A stretch of DNA of 64,000 nt from CAVXHQ01 sp963761735 (GCA_963761735.1 CAVXHQ010000003.1:186001-250000); one strand, 5' to 3'. Numbered from the stretch's first letter, positions 53,861-63,363 are shown. Notes: a model not told the origin generated them from the sequence alone. Made by a program: numbers and translations.

Positions 53861-54505
53861 ATGCTCCGTTACATTTCCGCCGCCGACCTGCCCCGCTATC
53901 CCCACCTTGCCGACACCATGTTCCGCGATCGCGCCACGCAGTTCCACGAGCGTCTGCGCTGGGACGTGCGCGTCGACGCAAAAGGACACGAGCGGGACGA
54001 CTATGACGACGCCAATCCGTTGTACGTCATCCGGGAAAATGCCGACGGCAGCCACGGCGGATCGATGCGGTTCCTGCCGACAACGGGCGCCACCATGGTC
54101 AACGACCACTTCCGACACCTGACCGACGGGGCCGAGATCCGGTCGCCCTTCATCTGGGAATGTACCCGGTTCTGTCTTGCGCCCACCGCCGGAGGGCGTG
54201 TCGCCGCCGCCCTCATGCTGGCCGGAGGAGAGTTGATGCGGGCCTTCGATCTGACGCATTTTGTCGGCGTGTTCGATGCGCGGATGGTGCGGATCTATTC
54301 GCGCATCGGTGCCAGCCCCGAGGTTCTGGGGGCAAGCGGTACGGGCCGCGAAAAGATTTCCGTGGGCCTGTGGCCCTACCGCGCCGAAGACCGCGTGCGC
54401 GTGCTGGAGCGGGCCGGGGTGTCGTCGCAGACCTCCGAGACATGGTTCCGCGACGCATTCGGCCACGGCGTCGTGCCCGAGGCAGAGGCGCGCACAGCGG
54501 CCTGA
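53861..54505 (+). CDS. luxI: Acyl-homoserine-lactone synthase
   Basis: A 214-residue LuxI-type synthase. The conserved residues are seen: the Arg/Phe/Trp of the N-terminal part (FRDRATQFHERLRWDVRVD), the acidic pair in DDYDDANPLYVI, Arg in GGSMRFLPT and the ECTRF block (about 102-106). It makes an N-acyl-homoserine lactone from S-adenosylmethionine and an acyl carrier. The adjacent luxR product should sense it. The acyl chain cannot be predicted from this sequence. Confidence 0.93.
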   Translation: MLRYISAADLPRYPHLADTMFRDRATQFHERLRWDVRVDAKGHERDDYDDANPLYVIRENADGSHGGSMRFLPTTGATMVNDHFRHLTDGAEIRSPFIWECTRFCLAPTAGGRVAAALMLAGGELMRAFDLTHFVGVFDARMVRIYSRIGASPEVLGASGTGREKISVGLWPYRAEDRVRVLERAGVSSQTSETWFRDAFGHGVVPEAEARTAA

Positions 54506-54550
54506 GCGGTTGGGCTGGTCCCCGGTCGGGCGCAGCGATAGAGTCGCGCC

Positions 54551-56077
54551 ATGGCCCTGCCCGCGCTCACATTTTCCGAAGATCAGGCCGAGGCCTGGGA
54601 TGCCGTGACGGCGTCCCTGCGGCTTGCCGGTGTCGATCTGGACGACAGCCTGCTGCAGCCGCCGCAGACCGACCGGCAAAGCACCATCGCGGTGATCGGC
54701 AAGGCCGGCTCCGGCAAGACGATGCTGCTGGCAAAACTGACAAAGGCGCTGCGCGAGGCGGGCGTCGATATCGTTTCGGGTGACTGGGAAGGCAAGAAAC
54801 GCCATAACCGGCGAACCCTCGCGGTACTGGCGCCCACCAACAAGGCGGCAAGTGTGTTGCGTGGCCACGGCGTGCCCGCAACGACGATCCACCGCATCCT
54901 GTACACGCCGATGTATGCGCCCGAATACGAGGCGATTGCCGAATGGCTCGCCGGGCAAGGCGACAAACCCGAGGTCGAAGGGCTGACCGAAGTCGCCCTC
55001 GACCGGGCGCGGATCAGCTATGAAACGCACACTTCGGTGCCTGCCGCGCTGGCGGCGGCGGGTCTGCGCGGATCGGATTTCATCACCGGCTGGAAACGGC
55101 GCGAAGATCCTCTCGATATCGGGTTCGTCGACGAATCCTCGATGCTGGACGAAAAGCAGTTCGAGGATCTGAAGGACATTTTCCCGACGCTGGTCCTGTT
55201 CGGCGATCCCGCACAGCTGCCGCCCGTGCAATCGTCCGGCGGCATGGTGTTCGAGACGTTGCCCGCCCCGCGCGTCTTTTCCCTGAGCCGGGTGCACCGG
55301 CAGGACGCGGGCAACCCGATCCTCGATCTGGCGCATGCGCTGGCCGACCCGGACGTCGACTACCACGCCTTTTCGCGGCTCGTTCACGCGGCGGCCGAAA
55401 CGGACGAACGGGTTGTCGTGGCGCACCGTGTCGAGGCGGATCTGATGGCCCGCTCGCCGGTGCTGGTGTGGCGCAATGCGACGCGAATCCGTCTGATCCA
55501 CGCCTTTCGCGGGGCCTTCGGGGCGCCTGTGGACGAGTTGTTGGCCGGTGAGCCGCTGATCTGCGACGGCATCGAACTGCCCGCCAAACATCGCAAGAAA
55601 CGCCTCGACCTCGAGGCGCGGGGGCTGATCAAGGGCGCGCAGGTCGTTTACCTCGGGCCCGGCAAACGGCCCGGATTTTCGCGCCTGCATGTTTTTGCCG
55701 CCGAGGAGCCGCAGGTGTCCGCCGCGTCGATCGTCAAGATCGAACAGGAGGGCGACGCCGAGCCGTTCATCCCCTTCGCCGCCCGGATGGGGGCGACGTT
55801 TCTACACGGCGCGGCTGTCACAATCCACAAAGCGCAAGGATCGCAGTGGGATACGGTGCAGGTCTTCGCGCCGGACATCGAAATTGCTGCCCGGATGGGG
55901 CGCGTCGAGGCCGGGCAGCCGCTATGGAAACGCCTGACCTATGTCGCGATCACGCGGGCGGAAACGCAGTTGCGCTGGGTCGTGCGCTCTATGCTGGCGA
56001 AACCGACGGCACCGTTGCGGATCGACGACCTTGGCGGCACGCCTGCCGCACTGACATTGGAAACAGCGCCCGACTGA
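54551..56077 (+). CDS. RecD-like ATP-dependent DNA helicase
   Basis: A 508-residue SF1-type helicase of the short RecD/Pif1-like kind. Walker A GKAGSGKTMLL (about 50-60), Walker B-like FVDESSMLDEKQ (about 193), motif III FGDPAQLPPVQSS (about 217), and late motifs TIHKAQGSQWDTV (about 424) and YVAITRAETQL (about 465). It lacks the RecD N-terminal domain. It may act in DNA repair or replication restart; its partners are unknown. It stands alone behind luxI. Confidence 0.85.
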   Translation: MALPALTFSEDQAEAWDAVTASLRLAGVDLDDSLLQPPQTDRQSTIAVIGKAGSGKTMLLAKLTKALREAGVDIVSGDWEGKKRHNRRTLAVLAPTNKAASVLRGHGVPATTIHRILYTPMYAPEYEAIAEWLAGQGDKPEVEGLTEVALDRARISYETHTSVPAALAAAGLRGSDFITGWKRREDPLDIGFVDESSMLDEKQFEDLKDIFPTLVLFGDPAQLPPVQSSGGMVFETLPAPRVFSLSRVHRQDAGNPILDLAHALADPDVDYHAFSRLVHAAAETDERVVVAHRVEADLMARSPVLVWRNATRIRLIHAFRGAFGAPVDELLAGEPLICDGIELPAKHRKKRLDLEARGLIKGAQVVYLGPGKRPGFSRLHVFAAEEPQVSAASIVKIEQEGDAEPFIPFAARMGATFLHGAAVTIHKAQGSQWDTVQVFAPDIEIAARMGRVEAGQPLWKRLTYVAITRAETQLRWVVRSMLAKPTAPLRIDDLGGTPAALTLETAPD

Positions 56078-56083
56078 CACGGC

Positions 56084-56133
56084 AGGGGGCCAGCCCCCTG
56101 ACCCCCGGGATATTTCAGGCAGGATGAAAGTAG
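56084..56133 (+). repeat. Extragenic repeat, copy 2, with GC hairpin
   Basis: AGGGGGC-CA-GCCCCCT forms a hairpin at 56084-56099, followed by GGGATATTTCAGGCAGGATG. This is a repeat type common between Rhodobacteraceae genes. It probably also ends the helicase transcript. Confidence 0.6.
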
Positions 56134-56237
56134 CACGACCCGATTAAACCTCACGTTAACCAAAAACGGGGAGCCTACGTGTGCGGTACAGGCTGGGAAG
56201 CCGATGACCGTGCAGGGTGAAGCGCGAGTTTCATTCA

Positions 56238-56291
56238 GGGGGCAGGACGGGTAGTTTCATCCTGCCCCCAAATATCCCCGCCGGAGGCATC
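56238..56291 (-). repeat. Extragenic repeat, copy 3, inverted, with hairpin
   Basis: On the minus strand the segment reads GATGCCTCCGGCGGGGATAT onward and GGCAGGATGAAACTACC. GGGGGCAGGA/TCCTGCCCCC (56238-56269) forms a perfect 10-bp hairpin that can end the ccrA transcript. It mirrors copy 2 across about 110 bp. Confidence 0.6.
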
Positions 56292-56318
56292 CGGCATCGG
56301 CCTCGGGCACCGACCAAT

Positions 56319-57590
56319 TCAGTTTCGCGCCGCCTCGACGCTGTCGTCCCATGTCCGCAGACCGTGCACCGGCGCCTGTACGAGAACCGACATATTCCCC
56401 GGCTTGTGCTCGTTTCGGCGCATTTTGGTATGCGCCTCTGGGACTGCATCCCATTTGAAACATTCGGACATGCACGGATCGAGGCGCTGGCCGCACATCA
56501 GCTCGTTTGCCGCAGACGCCTGTTTCAGATTGGCGAAATGCGAGCCCTGCACACGCTTTTGGTGCATCCACAGATAGCGCGCATCGATCGTCAGGTTGTA
56601 ACCCGTCGTGCCCGCGCAGATCACGACCATGCCACCGCGTTTGACCACGAGGGTGGACACCGGGAACGTCGCCTCGCCGGGATGTTCGAACACCATGTCG
56701 ACGTTGACACCTTTGCCGGTGATCGCCCAGATCGCCTTGCCGAAACGGCGCGCTTCTTTCGTCCAGACGGCGAACTCGGGCGTGTTCACCGTTGGCAATT
56801 GCCCCCAGCAATCGAATTCCTTGCGGTTGATGACGCCTTTGGCACCAAGGCCCATGACGAACGCGCGCTTGTCCTCATCCGAGATCACGCCGATCGCATT
56901 GCCCCCCGCGGCATTGATCAACTGGATCGCGTAGGAGCCGAGACCGCCCGACGCGCCCCAGACGAGGACGTTCTGACCGGGGCGCAGCTCGTGCGGTTTG
57001 TGGCCAAAGAGCATGCGCCAGGCCGTCGCCAGCGTCAGGGTATAGCAGGCACTTTCTTCCCAGGTCTGGTGCGCGGGACGGCGCATGAGTTGTTGGGACT
57101 GTACGCAGGTGAACTGCGCGAAGGAGCCGTCTGGGGTCTCATAGCCCCAGATCCGCTGCGATTCCGAAAACATCGGATCGCCGCCGTTGCATTCCTCGTC
57201 GTCGCCGTCGTCCTGATTGCAGTGGATCACGACCTCGTCGCCGACTTTCCAGCGTTTTACCTTGTCGCCCACCGCCCAGACGATGCCGGAGGCGTCAGAT
57301 CCCGCGATATGATAGTCGGCGCCGTGTACGTCGAACGGCGAGATCGGCAGGCCGAGGCCCGCCCAGACGCCGTTATAATTCACACCCGCGGCCATCACCA
57401 TCACCAGAACCTCGTGGCTGTCGGGGCGCGGCGTATCGACCACCTCGAGCTTAAAGCTTTGGTCGGGCTCGCCGTGGCGTTCGCGGCGGATCGCCCAGCA
57501 ATGCATCTGGTCGGGGACATGGCCCGGGGGGGGCAATTCGCCCACGGCATAGAGGGATTTACGCGCGGGGGTGGCGGCGTCGAGGGCCAT
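56319..57590 (-). CDS. ccrA: Crotonyl-CoA carboxylase/reductase
   Basis: A 423-residue MDR-type enzyme that carboxylates crotonyl-CoA to ethylmalonyl-CoA with NADPH and CO2. Family blocks: MALDAATPARKSLY at the start, HCWAIRRERHGEP, AAGVNYNGVWAGLGLPISPF, VVIHCNQDDGDDEECNGGDP and VWGASGGLGSYAIQLINAAG (NADPH). The end carries EHPGEATFPVST and NEHKPGNMSVLVQAP. It is the key enzyme of the ethylmalonyl-CoA pathway; ecm lies about 1.7 kb away on the other strand. Confidence 0.96.
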   Translation of the reverse strand: MALDAATPARKSLYAVGELPPPGHVPDQMHCWAIRRERHGEPDQSFKLEVVDTPRPDSHEVLVMVMAAGVNYNGVWAGLGLPISPFDVHGADYHIAGSDASGIVWAVGDKVKRWKVGDEVVIHCNQDDGDDEECNGGDPMFSESQRIWGYETPDGSFAQFTCVQSQQLMRRPAHQTWEESACYTLTLATAWRMLFGHKPHELRPGQNVLVWGASGGLGSYAIQLINAAGGNAIGVISDEDKRAFVMGLGAKGVINRKEFDCWGQLPTVNTPEFAVWTKEARRFGKAIWAITGKGVNVDMVFEHPGEATFPVSTLVVKRGGMVVICAGTTGYNLTIDARYLWMHQKRVQGSHFANLKQASAANELMCGQRLDPCMSECFKWDAVPEAHTKMRRNEHKPGNMSVLVQAPVHGLRTWDDSVEAARN

Positions 57591-57673
57591 GTCTTCTCTC
57601 CTTGGGGCGTGCTGCGGTGCAGAATGGATATCCATGACCCCGTCATAGGTTTTGCAACGCAATATTGCAACGC

Positions 57674-59080
57674 CTAAGAGATTTTTTGCGTAACTTTATG
57701 TCTCTCTGAACAAGACGCTTCGAGGTGCAGGAAATGATGGGCAATGGAATTTGCATAGAAATCCACAGCCCGCAGCGCCCCGTCGACAATTGAAACCGCA
57801 GTACCGTCAATGGCGATGAAACCGCGACCCTCGAGGTTGGCCAGGCCGTCGGTCGTCACTGTTGCTGCGTCGCGGCGCGGCAGCGTGGCCCCCGCCCCGG
57901 CGAGCGCGTGCAGGTCCGCGGCCACGGCGGCCTGCACCTGTGCCACGGTTGCGCCACGGCCGTCGCGCAAAACGCGCGCAACCAGCGGCACGGGCAGCAC
58001 CGGCGTCACGGCAGCAACGCGGGCCATCAGTTCGGCGGCGAGCGCCTCGGTCGGCTCGGCGCCGAGATCCTCGATGAAACCCGACAGCGCCAGCGGCGCG
58101 CCGAACCCCACCGAGGCCGTGCCGAATTTGTTGAAACGGAACGTGACCCGCAGCAGGAAATGCCGTCCCAGCCCGCTCAGAACCGTCCAGAGCGGCGGGC
58201 GAAACCGTCGCACGCCTGTCGTGCCGGCGGCGATCAGGAACTTGTCTTCGAGGACCCGGTCATAGTTGATCGCCACGGGCACGAAGATCACGTCGCGCTG
58301 TCCCGGCTGATACCCCGACACGATATAGTTCAGGATCCCGAGCTTGGGCTTGGCGATCTTGCCGTCGAGGCTGAGCCCGCCTTCGGGAAAAAACGCCTGC
58401 GTGACGCCGCCCTGCACCGCCATCTGAACATAGCGCGCAAGGACGCGACGATAGAGCGCGGACCGGTTGCGCCGCCGGATGAAGAACGCGCCCATCGTCC
58501 GGATCACCGCCGAAAGCGGCCAGATCCGCGCCCATTCGCCCACCGCATAGGACAGGGCCGACGCGCGGCTGACAAGGTAGGTGACGAGGACATAGTCCAT
58601 GTTGGACCGGTGGTTCATCACGAACACGACGCTTGCATCGGGGTCGATCGTGTCGAGGCGTGCCCTGTCGAAGGCACCCAGACGGATCCGGTAGAGCGAC
58701 CGCGACAGCCAGCGGGCAAACCGCATGCCGAAGGTGAAATAGGCGGTCGCCGAAAAACCCGGCACGATCTCGCGCGCATAATCGCGGGCCTTCTCGAAGG
58801 CCACGTTTTCCGGGACCTTGTTGGAGCGGGCATGTTCGACGATGGCCTCGGTCACCTGCGGATCATAGATCAGCCGCTGAATCATGTCATAGCGGCGCGC
58901 CAGCTTGAACGGCTCTATCGGGCGGGTCAGCCGCTTGTTCAGGCGGGCGACGACCCGTTCCATCCGCTTGCGGAAAAACCACCGGACCGAGGGGAACAGG
59001 AAATGCGACGCAAACGTCACGCCCGCAAACAGCAGGATCAACACGAAAAGCCAGAAGGGAAGCGTGATCGGCTGCGTCAT
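57674..59080 (-). CDS. Glycerol-3-phosphate acyltransferase-like protein (PlsB domain)
   Basis: A 468-residue acyltransferase with an N-terminal membrane helix (LPFWLFVLILLFAGVTFASHFLF) and the catalytic HX4D in VVFVMNHRSNMDYVLVTYL (about 155-162). Other blocks are FIRRRNRSALYRRVL, FFPEGGLSLDGKIAKPKLGI (glycerol-phosphate site) and VPVAINYDRVLED. It resembles the PlsB/DHAPAT family. It is likely to make 1-acyl-glycerol-3-phosphate for phospholipids, but the substrate is unproven. It lies between ccrA and ecm, and its start is 172 bp from the divergent ecm. Confidence 0.85.
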   Translation of the reverse strand: MTQPITLPFWLFVLILLFAGVTFASHFLFPSVRWFFRKRMERVVARLNKRLTRPIEPFKLARRYDMIQRLIYDPQVTEAIVEHARSNKVPENVAFEKARDYAREIVPGFSATAYFTFGMRFARWLSRSLYRIRLGAFDRARLDTIDPDASVVFVMNHRSNMDYVLVTYLVSRASALSYAVGEWARIWPLSAVIRTMGAFFIRRRNRSALYRRVLARYVQMAVQGGVTQAFFPEGGLSLDGKIAKPKLGILNYIVSGYQPGQRDVIFVPVAINYDRVLEDKFLIAAGTTGVRRFRPPLWTVLSGLGRHFLLRVTFRFNKFGTASVGFGAPLALSGFIEDLGAEPTEALAAELMARVAAVTPVLPVPLVARVLRDGRGATVAQVQAAVAADLHALAGAGATLPRRDAATVTTDGLANLEGRGFIAIDGTAVSIVDGALRAVDFYANSIAHHFLHLEASCSERHKVTQKIS

Positions 59081-59252
59081 GGCGCGACCGTCGCAGGCTT
59101 GGCCACCGGCGTAAATCCATTACATTGATCGTATTCGGCGGTGTGGCACAGATCGGGGCGGTGTGGTTGCTGCGCTGCGGCGAATTGACAGCGCCACGAA
59201 ATTGCGCCCTATATCGCGCAGACGCCACAATCTTGCGCAGACTGGAGATACG

Positions 59253-61259
59253 ATGACCGAGAGGGCACAACCCTGGCTCATCCGCACCTATGCGGGCCAT
59301 TCCACTGCCGCCGCCTCGAATGCGCTGTATCGGGCCAATCTGGAAAAGGGGCAGACCGGCCTGTCGGTTGCCTTCGATCTGCCGACGCAGACGGGATATG
59401 ACAGCGATCATGTGCTGGCGCGGGGCGAGGTGGGCAAGGTCGGCGTTCCGGTCTGCCATCTGGGCGATATGCGCGCGCTGTTCGACGGTATTCCACTGGA
59501 CCGGATGAATACGTCGATGACGATAAATGCGACGGCGCCCTGGCTGCTCGCCCTTTACGTCGCCTTGGCCGAGGAAAAAGGCGCGGACCTTAAATCCCTT
59601 CAGGGCACCGTGCAGAACGATATCATAAAGGAATACCTCAGCCGCGGCACCTATATTTGCCCGCCCGAACCAAGCCTTCGGATGATTACCGACGTTGCGG
59701 CATGGTGTCGCACCAATTTGCCAAAATGGAACCCGATGAACGTCTGCTCCTATCACCTGCAAGAGGCGGGGGCGGTGCCCGAAGAAGAACTGGCATTTGC
59801 ACTTGCGACGGCGACGGCAGTCCTCGACGATCTGCAAAAAAAGGTGAAGCCGGCGGACTTTCCGGAAATGGTCGGGCGTATTTCGTTTTTCGTAAATGCC
59901 GGTATCCGGTTCGTGACCGAAATGTGCAAGATGCGCGCCTTTGTCGAGTTGTGGGACGAGATCTGCCTGAAACGATACGGCGTGCAGGAGGCGCGCTATC
60001 GCAGGTTCCGGTACGGCGTTCAGGTAAATTCGCTGGGTCTGACAGAACAGCAGCCAGAGAATAACGTGTACCGCATCCTGATCGAGATGCTGGCCGTGAC
60101 TCTGTCAAAGAACGCGCGGGCGCGCGCCGTTCAATTGCCCGCATGGAATGAGGCGCTCGGGCTGCCGCGCCCGTGGGACCAGCAATGGTCGATGCGGATG
60201 CAACAGATCCTCGCCTATGAAACCGACCTGCTGGAGTTTGATGATCTGTTCGAGTGCAATCCGGCAATCGACCGCAAGGTGGCCGAATTGAAGGACGGCG
60301 CCCGCGCCGAACTGGCGCAGATTGATGCGATGGGCGGTGCCGTCGGGGCCATTGCCTATATGAAATCGCGGCTGGTCGAAAGCAACGCCGCGCGCATTTC
60401 GGGGATTGAATCCGGCGCCACGACCGTTGTCGGCGTGAACCGGTTTCAGGGCAGCGAGGCATCGCCCCTTTTGGCAGGCGCGGAGGCCGTGATGCAGGCC
60501 GACGATGGCGCCGAGGCCGATCAATGCGCCCAACTTGCCGCGTGGAAAGAAGCGCGGCGCGGCAACGAGGTGCAACGCGCCCTTGTTGCGTTGCGCGAGG
60601 CGGCAAAGCGCGGCATCAACATCATGGGCCCCTCCGTCGCCTGCGCCAAGGCAGGGGTGACGACGGGCGAATGGGCAGAAACGATTCGCGGCGTTTTCGG
60701 TAATTATCGCGCGCCCACAGGCGTAGCGACGACGCCGTCGAACCGGACGGAGGGCCTCGAAGATATCCGCGCCGATGTCGACCGGGTCAGTGCAATGCTC
60801 GGTCGGCGATTATCGTTCATGATGGGCAAACCGGGCCTCGACGGCCATTCGAATGGCGCGGAGCAGATCGCGGCGCGTGCCCGCGATTGCGGCATGGAAA
60901 TTCGCTATGACGGTATCAGAATGACGCCCGAGGAAATCGTCACCCAGGTCCGCCGGACGAAGCCGCATGTCCTTGGCCTGTCGGTTCTTTCGGGCAGTCA
61001 TGTCACGCTGGTCCGCGAAATTCTGCACCGGCTGAAACTCAATGGCCTTGAGGATATGCCGGTTGTTTTGGGCGGTATCATTCCCGAGGCCGATCTGGAC
61101 GATCTGCGTGCAATCGGCGTCGCCAGGATTTATACGCCAAAGGATTTTCAGCTCAATACCATCATGCACGATATCGTCACACTCGCAGAGATGGGCCATT
61201 CACAAAGTATTAACAAAGAGTTAATCAGTGATATTTCAGATGAGAGTTTGTCGACATAA
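59253..61259 (+). CDS. ecm: Ethylmalonyl-CoA mutase
   Basis: A 668-residue B12-dependent mutase turning ethylmalonyl-CoA into methylsuccinyl-CoA. The N-terminal TIM barrel has RTYAGHSTAAASNALYRANL and FDLPTQTGYDSDH. The C-terminal B12-binding domain holds the base-off GLDGHSNGAEQIA (DxHxxG, about 528-540) and GLSVLSGSHVTL. It acts in the ethylmalonyl-CoA pathway with Ccr; its cofactor could be made by the cob genes here. The last 20 residues (SINKELISDISDESLST) are encoded by AT-rich codons and exceed the usual end. Confidence 0.95.
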   Translation: MTERAQPWLIRTYAGHSTAAASNALYRANLEKGQTGLSVAFDLPTQTGYDSDHVLARGEVGKVGVPVCHLGDMRALFDGIPLDRMNTSMTINATAPWLLALYVALAEEKGADLKSLQGTVQNDIIKEYLSRGTYICPPEPSLRMITDVAAWCRTNLPKWNPMNVCSYHLQEAGAVPEEELAFALATATAVLDDLQKKVKPADFPEMVGRISFFVNAGIRFVTEMCKMRAFVELWDEICLKRYGVQEARYRRFRYGVQVNSLGLTEQQPENNVYRILIEMLAVTLSKNARARAVQLPAWNEALGLPRPWDQQWSMRMQQILAYETDLLEFDDLFECNPAIDRKVAELKDGARAELAQIDAMGGAVGAIAYMKSRLVESNAARISGIESGATTVVGVNRFQGSEASPLLAGAEAVMQADDGAEADQCAQLAAWKEARRGNEVQRALVALREAAKRGINIMGPSVACAKAGVTTGEWAETIRGVFGNYRAPTGVATTPSNRTEGLEDIRADVDRVSAMLGRRLSFMMGKPGLDGHSNGAEQIAARARDCGMEIRYDGIRMTPEEIVTQVRRTKPHVLGLSVLSGSHVTLVREILHRLKLNGLEDMPVVLGGIIPEADLDDLRAIGVARIYTPKDFQLNTIMHDIVTLAEMGHSQSINKELISDISDESLST

Positions 61260-61372
61260 GCCCCTATGGCGCAATGAAACCGATCGGCGCGATGGCGCCG
61301 AATAGCCCCTTCGAACCAATCGATACGTAATTCGCGCTTGGCAATGTCGTCCGTGCAATCTAAAGGAATGGC

Positions 61373-61726
61373 ATGACCGAAAATTCAGGGATCGAAATCA
61401 TGTCTGTTGACCTCAATCAAATGTCGAGAAAAGAACTGTCCAAACTGGCGCGCGATATCGACAAGGCGCTTGCCTCTGTCGACAAGCGCGAACAAAAGGC
61501 CGCTTTGGATGCGGCCGAGAAAGCAGCGGCTGAACATGGGTTTTCCCTGTCCGAGCTGACCGGTGCCGCTTCCGGCGGAAAAAAGAAAAAGGCGGGCTCC
61601 GTCAATCCGCCGAAATTCCGCAATCCGGAAGACGCGACGCAAACCTGGTCGGGCCGCGGTCGTAAACCGGCATGGATCAATGCCGCCGAGGCCGCTGGCA
61701 AAGATATTGCCGCCTTCGAGATTTAG
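61373..61726 (+). CDS. H-NS family (HvrA-type) nucleoid protein
   Basis: A 117-residue DNA-binding protein. The N-terminal helical dimerisation part (MSRKELSKLARDIDKALASVDKREQKA) is followed by a Lys-rich linker. The C-terminal AT-hook-like domain carries FRNPEDATQTWSGRGRKPAW (about 82-101), the hallmark SGRGRxPxW loop. It resembles HvrA of Rhodobacter. ATG at 61373 has AAAGGA well placed; a second ATG at 61400 is possible. A strong terminator follows. Confidence 0.93.
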   Translation: MTENSGIEIMSVDLNQMSRKELSKLARDIDKALASVDKREQKAALDAAEKAAAEHGFSLSELTGAASGGKKKKAGSVNPPKFRNPEDATQTWSGRGRKPAWINAAEAAGKDIAAFEI

Positions 61727-61747
61727 GCCTTACCGAATTGTGACAAT

Positions 61748-61782
61748 TGGCGGCCACTCCGATCGGGTGAGCCGCCATTTTT
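61748..61782 (+). terminator. Rho-independent terminator behind the H-NS gene
   Basis: TGGCGGC and GCCGCCA form the outer stem, with CCGATCGG self-pairing in the loop, and TTTTT follows. It lies 21 bp after the H-NS gene stop. Confidence 0.88.
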
Positions 61783-61811
61783 ATGGTTGTGAATGTCAGC
61801 AGGAGACCGGC

Positions 61812-62516
61812 ATGAGCCTTCATATTGGCGCATCCCCCGGCGATATCGCCCCCACTGTCCTAATGCCGGGCGATCCCTATCGCGCCCGCTGGGCGGCGCA
61901 GACGTTCCTCGATGCGCCGCGCCTCGTCAACGAGGTGCGCGGCATGTTGGGGTACACCGGCACATGGCACGACCACGACGTCACGATCCAAGGATCGGGT
62001 ATGGGCATGGCGTCGATGGGGATCTATGCCACCGAACTCATGCGCGACTACGGCGCCAAAACCTTGATCCGCATCGGATCCTGTGGTGCGTTGCAAGAGA
62101 ATGTGGCCCTGCGCGACGTCGTGCTGGCGATGACCGCGTCGAGTATCACGATCCCGTCGGGGACGTTGTTTCGCGAGGCGAATTTCGCGCCCTGTGCCGA
62201 TTTCGGCCTGCTGCGCGCGGCCCATGATGCGGCGACGACCAAAGGTATCCGGTGCCACACCGGCGGCATCTACAGCTCGGATAATTTCTACGACGAACGC
62301 AAGGATCTGATGGATGTCCTGCGCCGACACGGCACCCTCGCCGTCGAGATGGAGGCCGCCGAACTCTATACCATCGCCGCTCGCCACGGTGTACGCGCCC
62401 TTGGCGTCATGACGGTGAGCGATCATGTTCTGACAGGCGACGATCTGACCGCACGGGATCGAGAACAGAGCTTTGGCGACATGGTAGAAATCGCGCTTCA
62501 GGCGGCCTTCGCCTGA
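61812..62516 (+). CDS. deoD: Purine-nucleoside phosphorylase, DeoD type
   Basis: A 234-residue hexameric-type PNP matching DeoD: SLHIGASPGDIAPTVLMPGDPYRARWAAQ, GSGMGMASMGIYATEL, RIGSCGALQENVALRDVV and AVEMEAAELYTIA near 180, with VSDHVLTGDDL. It splits purine (deoxy)nucleosides. A second, unrelated PNP is encoded at 50009-50809, so the window holds two phosphorylase types. ATG at 61812 has CAGGAGA ahead of it. Confidence 0.94.
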   Translation: MSLHIGASPGDIAPTVLMPGDPYRARWAAQTFLDAPRLVNEVRGMLGYTGTWHDHDVTIQGSGMGMASMGIYATELMRDYGAKTLIRIGSCGALQENVALRDVVLAMTASSITIPSGTLFREANFAPCADFGLLRAAHDAATTKGIRCHTGGIYSSDNFYDERKDLMDVLRRHGTLAVEMEAAELYTIAARHGVRALGVMTVSDHVLTGDDLTARDREQSFGDMVEIALQAAFA

Positions 62517-62520
62517 GGCC

Positions 62521-63363
62521 TCAGGTGCCGTGCGACCGGTCGTAGGCGTTCGACGCGGGCACGGTCCAGCCCGCCAGGGCGCCCGTGACCGGCGTCAGGA
62601 CATCCATCCGCAACGGGTGGCACACCGCCACATCGCTTGAATGCACGGTGCCGCAATCACCGCCCGGACAGGCGCTGAGGATGGCCAACAGGTCGATCTC
62701 GGCGAACAGCGTCAGGGCGTCGCCTGGGCGTACGGGGCTCGCCTTCATGAAATACTGGCCGGTATCGCGGGTAAAACCGGTGCACATGAATACGTTAAGG
62801 ACGTCGTGGACAAGGCCTTCGGCATCGGCCAGTGACATCTGCGTGCCGGCGGCCAGAGCGCGGGTCAGGTTGGAGTGGCAGCAGTGGTGATAGTCGCTAC
62901 CGCTGAGCAGGCGGTGCGTGTAGGGATCGCACCGCGTGCCGATCACATCGTGAATGCCGCCGCCGAACGCATCGATGCCGTACCATTCAAGGGTATCCGC
63001 TACGATCGTCGCCAGTGGCCGCAGATGCGGAAATGTCGACCAAAGCCTGTCGCCCCTCGTTACATGGGTGCCGTGCAGCGCGCGGGTCTTGCCCGAGTAG
63101 AACCGCTCTGTCAGGTCGTTCGCATTGAACAGGTTCAGATCGCCGACCTGCGGCCCCTCGACGGACAGAATACGCAGAAACGACCCCGCGGGCACATGGA
63201 TCGCGCGCGCATCGCGGGGCGGGACCGTCACGTTCGCCGATGCCGATGCCTCGTCCAGCACCCGGGCATAAAGCGACAGATCCGGGACGGGCAGCGCATC
63301 CGCAGGATAGCAGATGACCGGTGCTACGGCACGGCGCGTTGCAGCGTCGGCAGGCTCGGTCAC
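62521..63363 (-). CDS. DUF1989 / urea carboxylase-associated family protein
   Basis: A 280-residue protein of the DUF1989 group (urea carboxylase-associated). Blocks: SFLRILSVEGPQVGDLNLFNAND, RALHGTHVTRGDRLWSTFPHLRP, HCCHSNLTRAL (cysteines and His, possible metal site), GLVHDVLNVFMCTGF, and RPGDALTLFAEIDLLAILSACPGGD. No urea carboxylase or amidase gene is adjacent. The exact reaction is not established. Confidence 0.88.
   Translation of the reverse strand: MTEPADAATRRAVAPVICYPADALPVPDLSLYARVLDEASASANVTVPPRDARAIHVPAGSFLRILSVEGPQVGDLNLFNANDLTERFYSGKTRALHGTHVTRGDRLWSTFPHLRPLATIVADTLEWYGIDAFGGGIHDVIGTRCDPYTHRLLSGSDYHHCCHSNLTRALAAGTQMSLADAEGLVHDVLNVFMCTGFTRDTGQYFMKASPVRPGDALTLFAEIDLLAILSACPGGDCGTVHSSDVAVCHPLRMDVLTPVTGALAGWTVPASNAYDRSHGT

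Noticed and set aside
53801..55690. 629-codon minus-strand frame opposite luxI and the helicase
   Set aside because: Shadow frame; luxI and helicase motifs decide the strand.
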